From: Apostichopus japonicus
Taxonomy: Eukaryota; Echinodermata; Holothuroidea; Aspidochirotida; Stichopodidae
Reading direction: 5' to 3'
Assembly (NCBI RefSeq): GCF_037975245.1
Contig: NC_092568.1
Coordinates: forward strand, 10,637,501 to 10,685,000
DNA length: 47,500 bases
The translations under genes were made by a program, and so were the position numbers. Under the pieces are notes generated by a model. That model had not been told where the DNA came from. It saw nothing but the letters and a program-made list of their open reading frames with translations, and did not search any database. The first letter of the stretch is position 1. The number at the start of each line of letters is the position of its first letter. Below, in pieces: positions 11,701 through 24,130 of the stretch.

Positions 11701-13429
11701 AACCTAAGGAATAATACATGCTCTGCTGATCTGATGTAAACGTTTGGCTATATTTATATTTCTGAAAACATTACGCCCATTATTGGCTATGAATTAACAA
11801 AAACGCAATTTTTCCCCACGGTATAAAGAAAACTTCATATAGGCCTATGCGCAACAAGCCAATTTTATTTTGAGTGTCAACGGTATGAATAAACACAAAG
11901 ATTGGCTATTTCAGAAATAGGCTTCAATATCGATTAGATTATTTGCTTATCTAAACTTACTCTCTGACAAACAAAACGTATGCCCTCCTTTCTTTTACTT
12001 CGGTGGTAGAAGCAACCGACGAATTATGGTGGGAAATTAACAACATCACGTTATTAGTTCAACACCTCTGTTTTGTTTTCATACCTGAATAAAGTTATAT
12101 ATATAAGATCATTTTTCCCCGTCATCGTTCATTTAGACTATAGTACTTCTCAACCGGGGCCCAGGGGGGGGGGGGAATTGAAAAGTCTTGGGGTGAAATT
12201 GAGAAGAAAGGGGAATTGGTAGGGGTGGGGGCCTTCCTATCTAGTTGAGTACGCATTTAGCACTGTAACAGATATTCTAACCAAGAAACGTGGTATCCTG
12301 GATATAACACATCGCGGCGATTTACGTCTCAAATTAACCAAGCTTAATCCTGATATTAAGGCCATTGTTCAAGAGCATCAAGTTCAAGGGTCCCATTAAT
12401 CATTAAACTGAACACTCGTAGCCTTCCGTTATTATTTCATATCCACTGATAACAAATAAACAGATTATTTTGTGTATTGTAGAGTAAATCGTATAACAGA
12501 TTAATATGAACATTAATGTTCGCCGTTATACAGTATGTGAAAGAAAATGATTGAAAAAATATATGGCACGTTTTTGTAAAAATATTTGGGGAGGGTGGGG
12601 GAATAAAATGATTTGATACGTTTTCTTTAACAAACTTAATTATTCCTTACGGCTAAAATAGTTCCTTACAATTAAAAACATAAATGTTCATTTTAATGTT
12701 GTCTGAATTAATAATAACGTCACAGAGAGTAAAATTGAAAAGTTTGGTCGATTGACACTGCAGTGTATATCTACACTATTAATAAGGCAAACAGTAAAAT
12801 ATTGTTATTTATTTTTGATTCCGATTTTGACGAAATCAGCTGCATTTTTGTTTAATTTTCATCACAAAGTTAAAATGTAATAGAAAACAGTTTGCGGACT
12901 GCTAACTCAGTCTTATAGTCCATCGGTGAGGTATGAGCCGGTTCGGCTGTTGAAATGTGGTGAATTTATTACAGCTATAATCTTACATACAAAGAAACGT
13001 TCATTTTCATCTGTTTACGGGGGGGGGGGGGGGGAGGGGGGATCTTTTATATTTAAACGCCCGTGACATTCAATATTTTTCTTCCACTAAATTATGTGAA
13101 GCAATAAAAACTAAAAGAAAGTATGGAAAAAACAAAATCGACTAGAAAAATACAACAACAAAAACTTGTTGCCTTTTTACTTTTTCTAGGGAATTAGCTT
13201 TATTTTCTATCTTTCTATCTTTGATGATATTTTTTTATATGTCTGAATAAGATCCTTTATTGCCGTAGTCAAAGTTACTAACCTCAGGAGGATATATGAC
13301 ACGTGTCAACAATAAATATTGCGACATTAATAAAAAAATCAGTGTTTTATCGAAACATGAGCTTCTTTCTCAAGCATAGTATTCCTTAAATTTCTATAGC
13401 TTATGTTGTCATATTTTAATAATTATGTT
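8721..13429. other. Noncoding, probably intron or 5' flank of the bZIP gene
   Basis: AT-rich with G-runs (10289-10301, 10488-10501, 12164-12175, and a G15 run from about 13020). The 133-codon minus frame at 9066-9467 has no recognisable domain. TTATGTAA (a PAR-type half-match) is at 11358-11365. Confidence 0.55.
9559..9574 (-). other. Fragment related to the 35.4-kb hammerhead-like repeat
   Basis: CCTGACGAT followed by CTAGCAG repeats the two blocks seen at 35428-35436 and 35443-35449, with the middle of stem II missing. It is followed at once by a (TA)n array (9575-9592). Short enough to be chance. Confidence 0.25.
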
Positions 13430-13448
13430 TTATTTTACCCTCTTACAG
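13430..13448 (+). promoter_or_regulatory. 3' splice site of the bZIP exon
   Basis: A pyrimidine-rich tract ending TTACCCTCTTACAG lies directly before the exon. The exon would begin AAGAAAATGG at 13449. The T-rich run before it contains possible branch-point adenines around 13416-13425. This implies at least one exon upstream, probably 5' UTR. Confidence 0.75.
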
Positions 13449-13454
13449 AAGAAA

Positions 13455-14201
13455 ATGGCAATGGAAGTCGTCCACAGAAACAGTTCACCGGTGTCACACC
13501 GCAGTAGTCCATCTCCAAGATGTAGATCCCCGTCTCCACCTCGAGTTGTAAAGAGGGAAAGAAATTCAGCACTAGATATTTCGACCATTTTGGGAACTTC
13601 GTCGTCAAGCGCCAAACATGACAGTAACTCAATCAAACCCATACATTCCGTAAAGACATTGGACGTCACATTCGCGTCACGGCTGTCTGGTACCACATAT
13701 AAACCTATTTATCCATATCAGGCCCTGGCAGTCAGCACCCACCCACTGGGAACTGGTACCAATAGCTTCCCTCTGCCAGACGCTCCTGCGTCCGCGCTGA
13801 CGTCGGCCGGTTACGGTGCGTATCCATTTTACGGATTCTCGGTACCCGAATCGGCAAGTACCACTGCATCTATGTCGAGTTTAAGATTATCTGCACTGTT
13901 GGCGTCCCGTAGGAGAAGGGCCGCTCAGACAGAACGGATAGAACCCGAGGAAGACCTCGGTGAGTGTAGCAGGAAAAAGGTGAAACCTGTCCCCGAAGAG
14001 AAGAAGGATCAAGCATATTGGGAGAGGCGTCGTAAAAATAACGACGCAGCTAAACGGTCTCGAGACGCAAGGCGAGCCAAGGAGGAAGAGATTGCTTTGA
14101 GGGCGGTAGTACTTGAACAAGACAATATGAAATTACGAGCAGAAGTCTCGATTTTAAAAAGTGAACTTGCAAGATTACATTACATGGTGTACAATTGTTA
14201 G
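13455..14201 (+). CDS. PAR-family (HLF/TEF/DBP/Giant-like) bZIP transcription factor, 248 aa
   Basis: Predicted nuclear, DNA-binding, dimerising transcription factor. The basic region (about residues 188-211) carries the bZIP signature: invariant Asn195, Ala198-Ala199, Ser202 and Arg203, with ERRRKNN before it and [10 protein letters not shown] after it. The leucine zipper has heptad residues Ile213, Leu220, Leu227, Leu234 and Leu241, and a polar Asn224 at an inner a position. Just upstream, EPEEDLGE and [16 protein letters not shown] (about 163-189) match the linker of PAR proteins such as HLF and TEF. The N terminus (8-30) is Ser/Pro/Arg-rich; the middle (80-140) is rich in Pro, Tyr, Ser, Ala and looks disordered. 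I start at the second in-frame ATG (13455): the first (13425) lies upstream of a 3' splice site, and 13455 has A at -3 and G at +4. The splice leaves AAG-AAA in frame, so an upstream coding exon is also possible. The frame runs through the whole bZIP to TAG without an intron. Family confidence is high; the exact orthologue (HLF/TEF versus Giant or NFIL3) is unresolved. Confidence 0.93.
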   Translation: MAMEVVHRNSSPVSHRSSPSPRCRSPSPPRVVKRERNSALDISTILGTSSSSAKHDSNSIKPIHSVKTLDVTFASRLSGTTYKPIYPYQALAVSTHPLGTGTNSFPLPDAPASALTSAGYGAYPFYGFSVPESASTTASMSSLRLSALLASRRRRAAQTERIEPEEDLGECSRKKVKPVPEEKKDQAYWERRRKNNDAAKRSRDARRAKEEEIALRAVVLEQDNMKLRAEVSILKSELARLHYMVYNC

Positions 14202-14735
14202 CCAAGACTTTTTTGAGGAACAAACAAGAAAAACAGAAAGAGAGAGAAGACGTTTAAATCTTGCTGCCAAGAATTGCCAAAACTACTTAAAACAAAACAA
14301 AAGACAAGAAGACATTTTGTGAATGTTATATGACAACTATTCACCAACAACGGCTTTCCAAGTGTGCTAAGCGATCGTAAATAGTATTTTAAGTGTTTTT
14401 ATATCGCAGAGCGATATGAACCTTTTTTTTTAATTTATTAGTATACGGTTTGATGGTGTCCATGTTGACCTTTTGTTAAGAAAGGACGGAGATTTTGGAT
14501 AATTTGATATCAGGTTCTTTGTATTTGCTTTTCCTTCCCTCCCTCATTCATGAATAGAATAGTTTTACAAATATATTCCAACTTTCATCTGACAAAATGA
14601 ATTGACATTTCAGTGTAACAATTCAAATTGATAATTTGCATTTAGTGATCATTCTATTAGATTGCCAAAAGAAAGGGCTTTTCCCGAACCACGATCTCTT
14701 CCGACCAAAAATAAAAAATATATAGGCCAATGGTA
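14202..14735 (+). other. Probable 3' UTR of the bZIP gene with candidate poly(A) signal
   Basis: AT-rich sequence following the TAG stop, with no open frame of note. The first AATAAA is at 14710-14715, so cleavage near 14725-14740 would give a 3' UTR of about 0.5 kb. A further AATAAA is at 15313-15318. No transcript evidence is available, so the end is a guess. Confidence 0.35.
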
Positions 14736-14819
14736 AGAGAAATTAACCTCATCAACCAGCCGTTTTAGCAATTATTTATCAATCCTGCCAGTAACGAACG
14801 TTCGGTTGACAGTTAGTGA

Positions 14820-14827
14820 TGACGTCA
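14820..14827. promoter_or_regulatory. CRE octamer TGACGTCA downstream of the bZIP gene
   Basis: Palindromic CREB/ATF site about 0.6 kb beyond the stop codon, in a small CpG-bearing stretch (14790-14930). Other full octamers in the window are at 5511, 7529, 16327, 23798, 23868 and 35234. Confidence 0.3.
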
Positions 14828-17800
14828 GATGGCTAGGGAGACGCCATCGAGCGTTTAGATCGAAATTGTAAGTCTTTATTATAATTTACAGAGAAACGTC
14901 TCAATGAACGTTTACCGGTACAGTACCCTATGTCACTGAAATGTAAAAGTTCGGAAATTTATCGGTTAACTGCTGACTATCATTGAGGTGTGTATGTTTT
15001 GTCCTTCGTGGAATGTTCGATTAAAGTAACGTTGGAAAGGGCAGTATAAATAACCTTGAAATTACTTTCATATAAACGTTGTTTTATAAACGAGATATTT
15101 GTCACTAAGTAGGTTTTACCAATTGTTGGTTCTGTACAGGTTAACTTTAGAGTAATGAAAAATAAGGGAGAAAAAACAAATACATTTTAAGTGATTTCCA
15201 TCCGCAAAAAGAAAAATGTTTTCTGTAGAAGAGACTAAATAAGTGTTATTTGGAGTTTCACGATAAGTGATTATAAAGATACCACACATACTATGAATAC
15301 GATTTTGTCCATAATAAATTTAAAAAAATCATAAACGGTTTGATCAAGTATATGCGAAGAGTAACATGGAGCAAACATCTTGATAATTTTAAAACTTCGA
15401 GTCAGACTATAAAATCTGATTTTTTTAACTAGGTCGGATATAACTAAAAGTACAAACTAAGATTTTTAAAAGTGCCACCCACCCCCCCCCCCCCCGCCTT
15501 TCTTCTTAAAAAAAAATGTCTAATAAAATTCCGTTTTAAGATGGACCTTTCAAATTATTTACATGTTTTTAACGCCCACCAAAACTGATGTACGAAATTA
15601 TAAGATTTTTAAAAATTTACATCAACTATTTCATAAATGTTGTAAACATCAGATGGAATTTTTATTACTAGATAATTTTGTTGTAAATTCTTTCAGCAAA
15701 AGCCTATCTTGGCATTTCTGATTATATTTGAGAGGGGGGGGGGGGTAGAATGAAAAATTTAAAGTTATGAACAAAACTATACTGCTATACCACTACTATG
15801 TCATATGACTGTTACGTTGCGTCACGTGACTTAAAGGTGCCATCTCGTCTCGTTTTATGACGTGAGAATTGTGTGTAACACACGACTATGGTAACGATAG
15901 TACAAGTGCATACTATTTCATATTACCACTATTTCATGTACCACGACAAAACAATTTACAAATGGATTTAATTATAATGGCACATTTTTTCTTGAATTCC
16001 ATGCAGGCGTATAATTGAACCCTAACACTGCTCTGTAGACAAGTGTGATTATAGCATATAGTACATTGATCAATACTCTGTAACGACTCGTAAACGAAAT
16101 TCACATTATCTCGATATACCTTTTGAAATTCATTGTTTGTAAGTTTTATTTTTAAGACAACAGGGTCTCCTTTCAAAATTGCCACAATTTTTTTGGTAGA
16201 TTAAGTGACCTAATTAACAAACAAAAAAACATGCTTGCGACATTATGTACAAGCTTCTTACAAGTATCTGGACTTAAAACTTTAAACCTAAAACCAGAAA
16301 TAGGTTCCTGTTTTGTTACATATCCGTGACGTCATACTCTACTGTATATCTTATTTTCCTGATTGAAGATATGAATAAATTTCAATATTTCACAGTATAT
16401 ATATACCTCAGTGATTAATAGAACAAGTTATGAAATCGGGAATTGGACCAATAATTTCTATTTTAATTTCTCTTGGATGATATAAATCTGAAATTGAGAC
16501 ATCATTTTCCATTGAGCAGTATTCCTAGTTTGTTGTGAATAGCCTACATGCCGCAATCACGAAAAAAACCTTATTACACCGTGGTGTATAATAAGTGAAT
16601 ATGTGTTGTATAGTGCTGATCCGGTTGTTACACTCAATTATAACAAACCGTTTGGTACCATACGATATACTATGTCTTAACTAATATGTTAATGTATAGT
16701 CTCCATTATCAATGTAACTATCTCTTCATTATAAATAGACCATGTCATTCAGTTCTTTTATATCGCTATGTACACTATGTCTAAATAATTGACACTTTTT
16801 TTTTAAACACTTCGACAAGGAACTATGTCGAGTTCCGTTTTAACTTTAAACTTTTTGAACGACGACTATTCCAACATTCTTTGCTTTTGATTTCTCTTTA
16901 GTTAGAATTAGGAAGACATCTTCTTGCCTGTACACTGACAATTCATAGTTTTCTTGTGCAATTAGGGTGCGATTAACAATCCCAAAAGTTATCGCTCAGG
17001 GCAAATTTCTTTCCTTATACAAGTTTTTGATCGCTTTATTATTATTTTTTTTTTGAGTTTCCATTTTTTTTATTACTTCTTGGAAGTTACTCAACTAGTC
17101 TTTAATACCGTTTGTTTTGTTGTTGTAAGTACTATAATAACTACCAACATTTGATCCTTTTCAGAATGGGTCATATTTAAAGTGTCATAATTATGACGTA
17201 ATAATCTGTATCAACTACAACCTTTGACCTCAGTTTGGGTTATACGAACTTCATTTGTCTAATTTCTTTCACCAAAGATTATCGCATTCAATAATTCATT
17301 CAAGATAACTCTTTTTTTCTTCATAATTTTAGTGTGTGAAATTTTGTCTCCGTCAGGTGCTGAAGCCCACCCTCTTTTCTTCACCGTGAACCGAAATGAA
17401 TGATTAGTCCAGGGTGAAATCGTCGAGTGCAATTAAAAGTTTTATGAATACCTCTACGTAATATGTAATAAGGGTTATTATAATACCAAGTTTATAAATT
17501 CACTCCAGTGAATTACCATAGGCAGACATGTGTGTTAAAATACCATCTTGTAAGAAGAAAGGATGAAAAAAATCGTGCAGTGACATTCGGCATACATTCC
17601 TATATTTTAGGCGGGGAGAGTGTAACGTATTCTTGTAAGAGTTCGTTGAGGCTTTACAGCCATTAATTTCCATACCGCAGTACCCTCAACGAGAGAATAA
17701 TTTAAGTAAGTCATGTGACTAAACAAAAAAATGATTTAGTTCTTGACAATGCTGCCAACAATTTCTTGAAAATATACGCCAAGGAATTTTTAATAAACGT

Positions 17801-18100
17801 TACTGTTGTTTTATCAAAAGTGTGAACCGGTAGTATATTTCGATATTTATTTAAGAATTTAACGAAAAACTAACACTGCAATGAAACTATCTGGTACCTT
17901 TGAGCTATATTTATTTCCAATACAATCGGTTTAAACTTTGAATGATGGCAACTTTTCGATGACCTGATTATTAACCGAAGGTATAGGGGTTCGTCAACCC
18001 TATACACGGGTCTCTGTATGCGAGGGATGGGGAGGGGTGATGTGGAGAGGTTGAGCCGCAGGGTAAAGGGTACAGTGACACTATTCTATTCCAGAGAGTG

Positions 18101-18110
18101 ATTACGTAAC
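18101..18110. promoter_or_regulatory. PAR bZIP consensus site ATTACGTAAC
   Basis: Full match to RTTAYGTAAY, the site bound by PAR bZIP proteins. A second TTACGTAA core is at 18360-18367. Both lie 3.9-4.2 kb downstream of the bZIP frame. Matches of this length also occur by chance. Confidence 0.25.
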
Positions 18111-19534
18111 TGCTTTCATCTCTTTGATTCTAATTTGTTTTCAAACATCAAACATTTTTTTTTTATCTATTTCAGTGATAATCAGATTTAACTGGTATAG
18201 TAAGTGATTTAAGCCAACCGTGATGACTTAATCAAGTCAATAAAATTTTACAAATATGTAAATACGACATTTTCACCGTGTTTGAATTTTCTCTTTGAAA
18301 GTCATGTTCTTATTTTCTTTAAATTTACATTAAAATGTCATTTTTTGTTTAGATATTTTTTACGTAACTGTTTGATTAAGTAGCATATATTAAATGGAGG
18401 GTTGTATTCTCTCTAAATTTATGAACTTTCGAAAAGTTATTCGAATGACTAAATTCTCATCTTATCTATAATAGGCTTAATGATCGATCTAACCAGAAGA
18501 CAAAATATATGCATCTTAAAAGATAAATCCAACGGCGATATTTAATTTAAAAATTAAAATAAAAAAGACACAGAAGTATGTTTTGAACATCTGTTTTGAT
18601 TACATATCTGCTCCTTCACATTTTCATCTGTTTTAGTCGTCAAATTTATGACATCTATCGGAAAAAAAACTAACAATAACTTGCAAAACAACTAATCATT
18701 ACATTCGCTGGTGAAATATATTTTTTATTAGCTTAAAAAACATCATTCAAATGCTTTAAGCACTCTTGAGTGATATTCAATAAACGTTCAATTGTTTCGC
18801 TATTGTTTGACTTTAATCATGTAGTCTATTGAAATTAAAGATTTTCATTGTTTTGGGAGAATTTTTAGCACCCCGGTTAGCATCAAAACTATTCCCTTAA
18901 AAATGAACACGAGATATTGTGCTAATTAAGACAATACGTGGGGTCACAGAAACCAATTACGTGTAACATGGCAATCGATTTTTTTATTTTTTATTCCTAA
19001 ATATTTCGCAAGTGACGCTGATAGACATCCGACATCGACTCTTATGTATGCAGAACAGATACGAATCGATTTGACGATTAAGACCAGTTAATGTATGTAA
19101 TGAGGTAATTCATCATCCGAGACGAATGGCGAACGTATCTTCGTTCCCCTCCTCCCCTACCCCTCCCCACCCCCATCCCTTACAACATCCTCTTCGCAGT
19201 CACAGATCAGCCGTAAGATATTTAAACTATTCTGGGTTTGCCTTTGCACGTGGACTTTTCTTACATTGTCTATATCATATTTTGTAAGTTTGGTGTGTTT
19301 AAAACAGTCATTTCATTTTCATAAATACTAATTGTCAACCTAAGAAAAAACGATACGAACTTGTTGATTAGTAAACGTAAATGTTTTCGGACTAATTCTT
19401 CAGTATTTTTGCAAGCTATTGTAGGTTCACTGTCTTTAAATTAAATAGTCTTGGTGCTTCCTTTGTCCAGGATCAATTAATTTTCATACTTAAATCAAAC
19501 ACTATTGTGATCTCTGTGGGTATTGGTTACAACC

Positions 19535-19564
19535 TGCGTCATTTAATTATGCGTCATTTAATTA
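19535..19564. repeat. 15-bp perfect tandem duplication
   Basis: TGCGTCATTTAATTA twice in a row. Each copy has TGCGTCA, a CRE/AP-1 variant. Confidence 0.85.
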
Positions 19565-19820
19565 TAATGCATATAGGCAGATAGGTAACGTTTTCAATGA
19601 CGTTCTGTGGTGTAAATATAACGCTTTGATATGCGGTGAGTCCCTCAAAAAATAAATCATGCCCATTCCAAGAGACAGAGAAGTTACCATTATGGAGGGA
19701 TTGAAAATGTTCATCTTATGAAATTAATTTTCAGTCCTGCTTTGCTCGATGGTCATAAATGGTTAAGAAGAAAGTGCTCAATGTTAAAAAAGAAAAGAAA
19801 AAAGTATTACCCCCAAATTC

Positions 19821-19888
19821 CTCAAATATGCTAGAAGATTAAATAATGGTCACTCGTGAACAAACTTCAATTAGAAGTTTACCATCAC
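19821..19888 (+). repeat. Dispersed repeat pair member A
   Basis: Contains AAATAATGGTCAC and matches 21580-21652 over about 70 bases with several gaps, same orientation. Confidence 0.5.
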
Positions 19889-20236
19889 CCCTCCCCCCCC
19901 CCCCCCACCCAAAGCGTTTAGTATTCTCACTGGGACATTTTAATGTCCATAACTTAAGACTTCAAAGATTGGGAATACCTTGTAGAGTTAAAATATCCGG
20001 AAAAGTACTTAAAACTTGACGCAATTTTGGCTTACTGAAATGTTGGGCTTTATCGGGTAAGCAAAATTCTACTAATACAGCTCAGTTCATAAGTAGGTTG
20101 TATTAGGTAAAGAGATAAAACGTATAACAGCAAATCAGTTGAATTTTTTATTGCTTTTCGAAAACAGTAGCCCTGTATTAGAGCCAATGAACAACTAATA
20201 ACAAGAAAAGAAACGGAGAGAGAGCAAAGAGGGGAT

Positions 20237-20285
20237 GGGAGGGTGGTTGGTGGGTGTCGAATGGGGAGGGTGGTTGGTGGGTGTC
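20237..20285. repeat. 27-bp G-rich duplication
   Basis: GGGAGGGTGGTTGGTGGGTG occurs twice with a 27-bp period. It could fold as a G-quadruplex. Confidence 0.8.
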
Positions 20286-21365
20286 ACCGGGAGATGGATA
20301 GATAAAGTAAACCTGACAAGAGAAAATTGAGTTTCAAAAAGGATTTAAGTTATGTTATAACGGAGAAAGAACTTTATAAGAATATCGCAAAAAAAAGATC
20401 GAGATAATTTTTTATGTAGTAAAAGAATAACGGAAAAAGCTGATTTCATGGAAAATAACAAACCATTACAAAAAAAGAGTTAATTACTTGGCTCTTTGCC
20501 AAGAATAACTTCTTGTTAGCTAACATTAGGCTTAGAAGACAGGACTGATTTATCAATAACACCGCGTCAATAAATAACACCGATATTTGTTCGCAACGAA
20601 TGTAAATCACTTTCACTAATAAGATTGATTGATTTCTATCTATTAGACTGGATTTGTCAATTTATGATAACATCCCCAATAAAGAATGAAAAGCAAGTCA
20701 CCATGAGTGAACATCAGTGATTATTATATATATATATATACTCTTCTGTTAAATTATGATTGAGCCCCATGTGACCAATATCATTATTTTCTTTGACTTA
20801 TAGGCCTACTCTCTCTTTCCAGGTCACATGTGTAACTCATCCTCCTCAAAAAAAAAAAAAAAATTCTGTATGATGATGATGAGATTATTAAGTGTGAACT
20901 GCACTGCAATTAAAAAGTGGCTTCACGCAATTAATAAAGCCTGCTGTTCCGCTTAAGTCATCGTATAATACCCTGTGACAGGTGCCTGTTGTGACAAGCT
21001 TGATGCTTCATTTCCATTTGACCTCTGTAATGAGGTCATGGTATTTTAACCTGTCTTAATATGACCAAATCAGGTTAATCGTTGATACATCGGTTTAGCT
21101 TTCATAAATTCCGGTCATCCCATTTATATCAATCTACACAGATGTATATGAATATATATATATATAGAGAGAGACAATTGTTACTTCGTTAAAGAACTAT
21201 GTTAAGTATAGAGAGAAAGCAGATGCGTCAGTTTGTCCTTCCAGGAAAAAGGTTAACTCCTTTTCTTGTTTTTTTGTTGTTTGTTTTGTTTGTTCTTTTC
21301 TTTCTTTGTTTCCTTGTGTGCATTTCTGTCCCTATTTGTGACATTGCAACGGTGTGTGTTCACGT

Positions 21366-21420
21366 CTGGGGTTGGGGTTGGGGTGGGGTTGGCTGGGGTG
21401 GGGTCGGGTTTGGTGGGGTC
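21366..21420 (+). repeat. GGGGTT-type G-rich tract, G-quadruplex candidate
   Basis: At least seven GGGG runs separated by one to several bases, starting GGGGTTGGGGTTGGGGTGGG. The spacing fits an intramolecular quadruplex on the plus strand. Confidence 0.75.
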
Positions 21421-21579
21421 AAAATCGGGAATATGTAACTCAAATTTCAGGTTTTTTTCTTGCATAATTACCTTCTACCTCCTCTTTTTTCTTATCAATT
21501 ATAAGAATGACACACATGCGCCTAGAAGTATACTCCTACACAGAGCACCGTAGAATCATAACATGACTTTGACGAATTG

Positions 21580-21652
21580 ACCAAATATATGCCAGAAAGT
21601 CAAATAATGGTCACACATATACTGGAACTTGAACAAAAGCATTTCACTCCCA
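21580..21652 (+). repeat. Dispersed repeat pair member B
   Basis: Diverged partner of 19821-19888. Confidence 0.5.
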
Positions 21653-21896
21653 CTCTCAAACTATTTCTTCTTCCTTTTCAATGGAGAAATTGAACTGTCT
21701 AATTTATCACTTCTCAATGGATGGAAATAGATTTAGAGATTTAGAACCAACAGGAAATTAACTGTGAAAAGTGTTAGCAATTTGTTAGCAATGCTAAAAT
21801 CTTCGGCCAATGCTGTGGATCTTAAAAGCAGACTGAATTTTGTTGTATAATAACGTATAGTCTTCTTCACGCAGGTCAGATAATTTTTTTTTTTAA

Positions 21897-22048
21897 TCAT
21901 TATCGTTATCACGACCACGATCACTATCACTATCACTATCATTATCATTGTCATCATCATTATCATTATCATTATCATCATCATTATCATTATCATTATC
22001 ATTATCTGTATCATTATCATTACCATTATCATTATCATTAGTAGTATT

Positions 22049-22099
<51 letters not shown>

Positions 22100-22162
22100 A
22101 AGTAGTAATAGTAGTACTAGTAGTTGTAGTAGTAGTTGTAGTAGTAGTTGTAGTAGTAGTAT
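21897..22162. repeat. Compound trinucleotide microsatellite
   Basis: A run of ATC/ATT-type triplets (mostly CATTAT hexamers, 21897-22039) changes sharply into (TAG/GTA)n (22041-22162), which degrades at its right end into GTAGTAGTT units. Open frames here are read-through of the repeat, not genes. A T-run (21884-21895) lies just to the left. Confidence 0.95.
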
Positions 22163-22473
22163 TGCATAAGACCAAAGCCATTAGATTGCTTGCACTTCAA
22201 ACATATGTTTTTATTGCTAAGTTGTTTCCGTCTGCTTTTTGACCATGCAAACTTTTGAACTTTTGAACCAGTTTTAAATGGATAACTGTTTATGAAGGTG
22301 ACTGATGTCTCGCTTGTACCATATAAGGAGCCTATTTACGGATGTGAAATGTTTAGTTTGTTTGAAAGAGCAGAATGCGGCCAACCTATTGAAGTGGTAG
22401 CCAATAGGCCTATTGTATAATGATGTAGTATTAAATTTAAAGCGCCATTTGATTTAGGTCGTCAGTTCTGCCC

Positions 22474-22500
22474 ATATATATATATATGTATATAAATAAA

Positions 22501-22556
<56 letters not shown>

Positions 22557-22634
22557 CCTATATATTTATATTTATATATATATATTAATATATACATACA
22601 TATATATATATATATATGCATACATATATGTATA
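22474..22634. repeat. Imperfect (TA)n array
   Basis: TA repeats with TGTA, AAAT, TACA variants and one TAGGCCTA. It explains the Tyr/Ile-rich minus-strand frame here. Confidence 0.93.
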
Positions 22635-23796
22635 AACCCCTTTAACCAATGAATGGAATTCCAACTAAGAGGGCATAGCTTCTTTATGAATGAGTATAAG
22701 GTCAAAGAATCTCTATACGATATGATCTGATAAAAGGCTTATACTTGACAGGGTATACAGTCAGCGTTACATAAACGACTTAAAGAATTCCGCGAAATTT
22801 GCCTCGTCAACAAACCTGGTTTCTGCGGGAAGCCACTAGAAGCTAAACAGACACGCTTGGTATCCCGGTGAATTACCCAGCTGACCTTTATTTCTAAAGA
22901 GAAAGAAGATCCACTGACCTTAGAATGACCTTAGAGTTTATTTACTGAATGAAACGTTAGCAAACTATGAGGTCACAGAGATTTTTTTTTTTATAACCAA
23001 ACTATGTTTAGTATCTTTTTACAATATGAAAAAAGTATTGTGTTAAAAGGGAAGGAAGTAAAGTGGTAAAAAGTTTCATATAACCTCTCTTGTGTATCTC
23101 CGAGTTCACAAGTGTAGTCAGCCGGTCAATTAGATAACCTATTAGATGGTCTTGGGTGTGGTTCCTATAGTCTAATAGGGAAGGTAAACAGGGAAACTGT
23201 AAACAGTGAGGGTATATGTACATTATACTGTATGTACATTGTACTGTCCATGATAAGAGTTGTATCACAGAAGTTTCGAGAAGATTTTCGGAAGCAAATT
23301 CAATCGATTTTGTTTTTGTTTTTCTTGAAGATAAAAAAAACGGGTAAGAAAAGAATTAAAGAACTTAAGACGGGAAAGGTAATTCAAGGGCAACGTTATG
23401 CATTTATATCACTTTCACAGATATCTTATTTTCGACTTTTCAAGTCGTCTTTAGGTCTTTGCCAATAGTTTCACTTCAATTTGTTTTCTTCTAAATGCAT
23501 GCAATAAAACATATACACATTTATTGGAATGATGAAGAACTTCATGGTGCATTGTATTTTTGTATAACAGTCTTTCTACAGAGTTAAACTCTGCAGCATT
23601 TTTCTCGTTGGGAGTAATCCTTGTCTAGATTCTATCATTTACAGGCAGATTTCTGGTTGCTGAAGATTTACAGTAAAGTTGTAACATCACCCTGCATGGT
23701 GTATAGCTGATCGTCGGAATACTTGATTTGTATAGCAGCGATATGAGTTCTTGCAGTTTTGGTTAAATGTATTTGCATGACACAAACAGACACCCG
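22635..23796. other. Noncoding
   Basis: No repeat or gene of note. Two opposite frames (23008-23268 minus, 23232-23468 plus) lack recognisable domains. Confidence 0.55.
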
Positions 23797-23876
23797 ATGA
23801 CGTCATCAAGATATTAAGATCAAATATATATATATATATATATATATATTTGATCTTAATATCTTGATGACGTCAT
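23797..23876. repeat. Perfect 80-bp palindrome
   Basis: The 40 bases 23797-23836 are the exact reverse complement of 23837-23876. Each arm runs ATGACGTCAT, then CAAGATATTAAGATCAAA, then TA repeats to the centre, so there is no unpaired spacer. The palindrome stops abruptly at both ends. It would form a cruciform or, as RNA, a long hairpin. Each arm carries a CRE octamer. Confidence 0.95.
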
Positions 23877-24130
23877 ATATATTTATATATTTATCTTTAT
23901 GATGTATGAAGTTATTAATCCAAATGGATAAAACAGTATATATAAAAAACAAATAATTTATATTTTGATAAATATTGAACTCCGAGGACCTGAGCATTTA
24001 TAAATAAACCATTCAAGTTGTCATTTGCTTCAAGGATAAATCATGTTGTGATGGGACTTTGGTATACGCGGGTGTGAAATACTTCGTCGTAAAGTACAGT
24101 CACAAACCCAATCAACATTATTACATTTTT

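Larger units (their letters stand above)
14736..19820. other. Noncoding, 3' flank of the bZIP gene
   Basis: AT-rich with few simple repeats. Holds CRE octamers (14820, 16327), PAR-type sites (18101, 18360), a C-run at 15482-15495 and G-run at 15735-15745. No gene seen. Confidence 0.6.

Noticed and set aside
13430-14120. Minus-strand frames overlapping the bZIP exon
   Set aside because: Shadows of the real plus-strand coding region.
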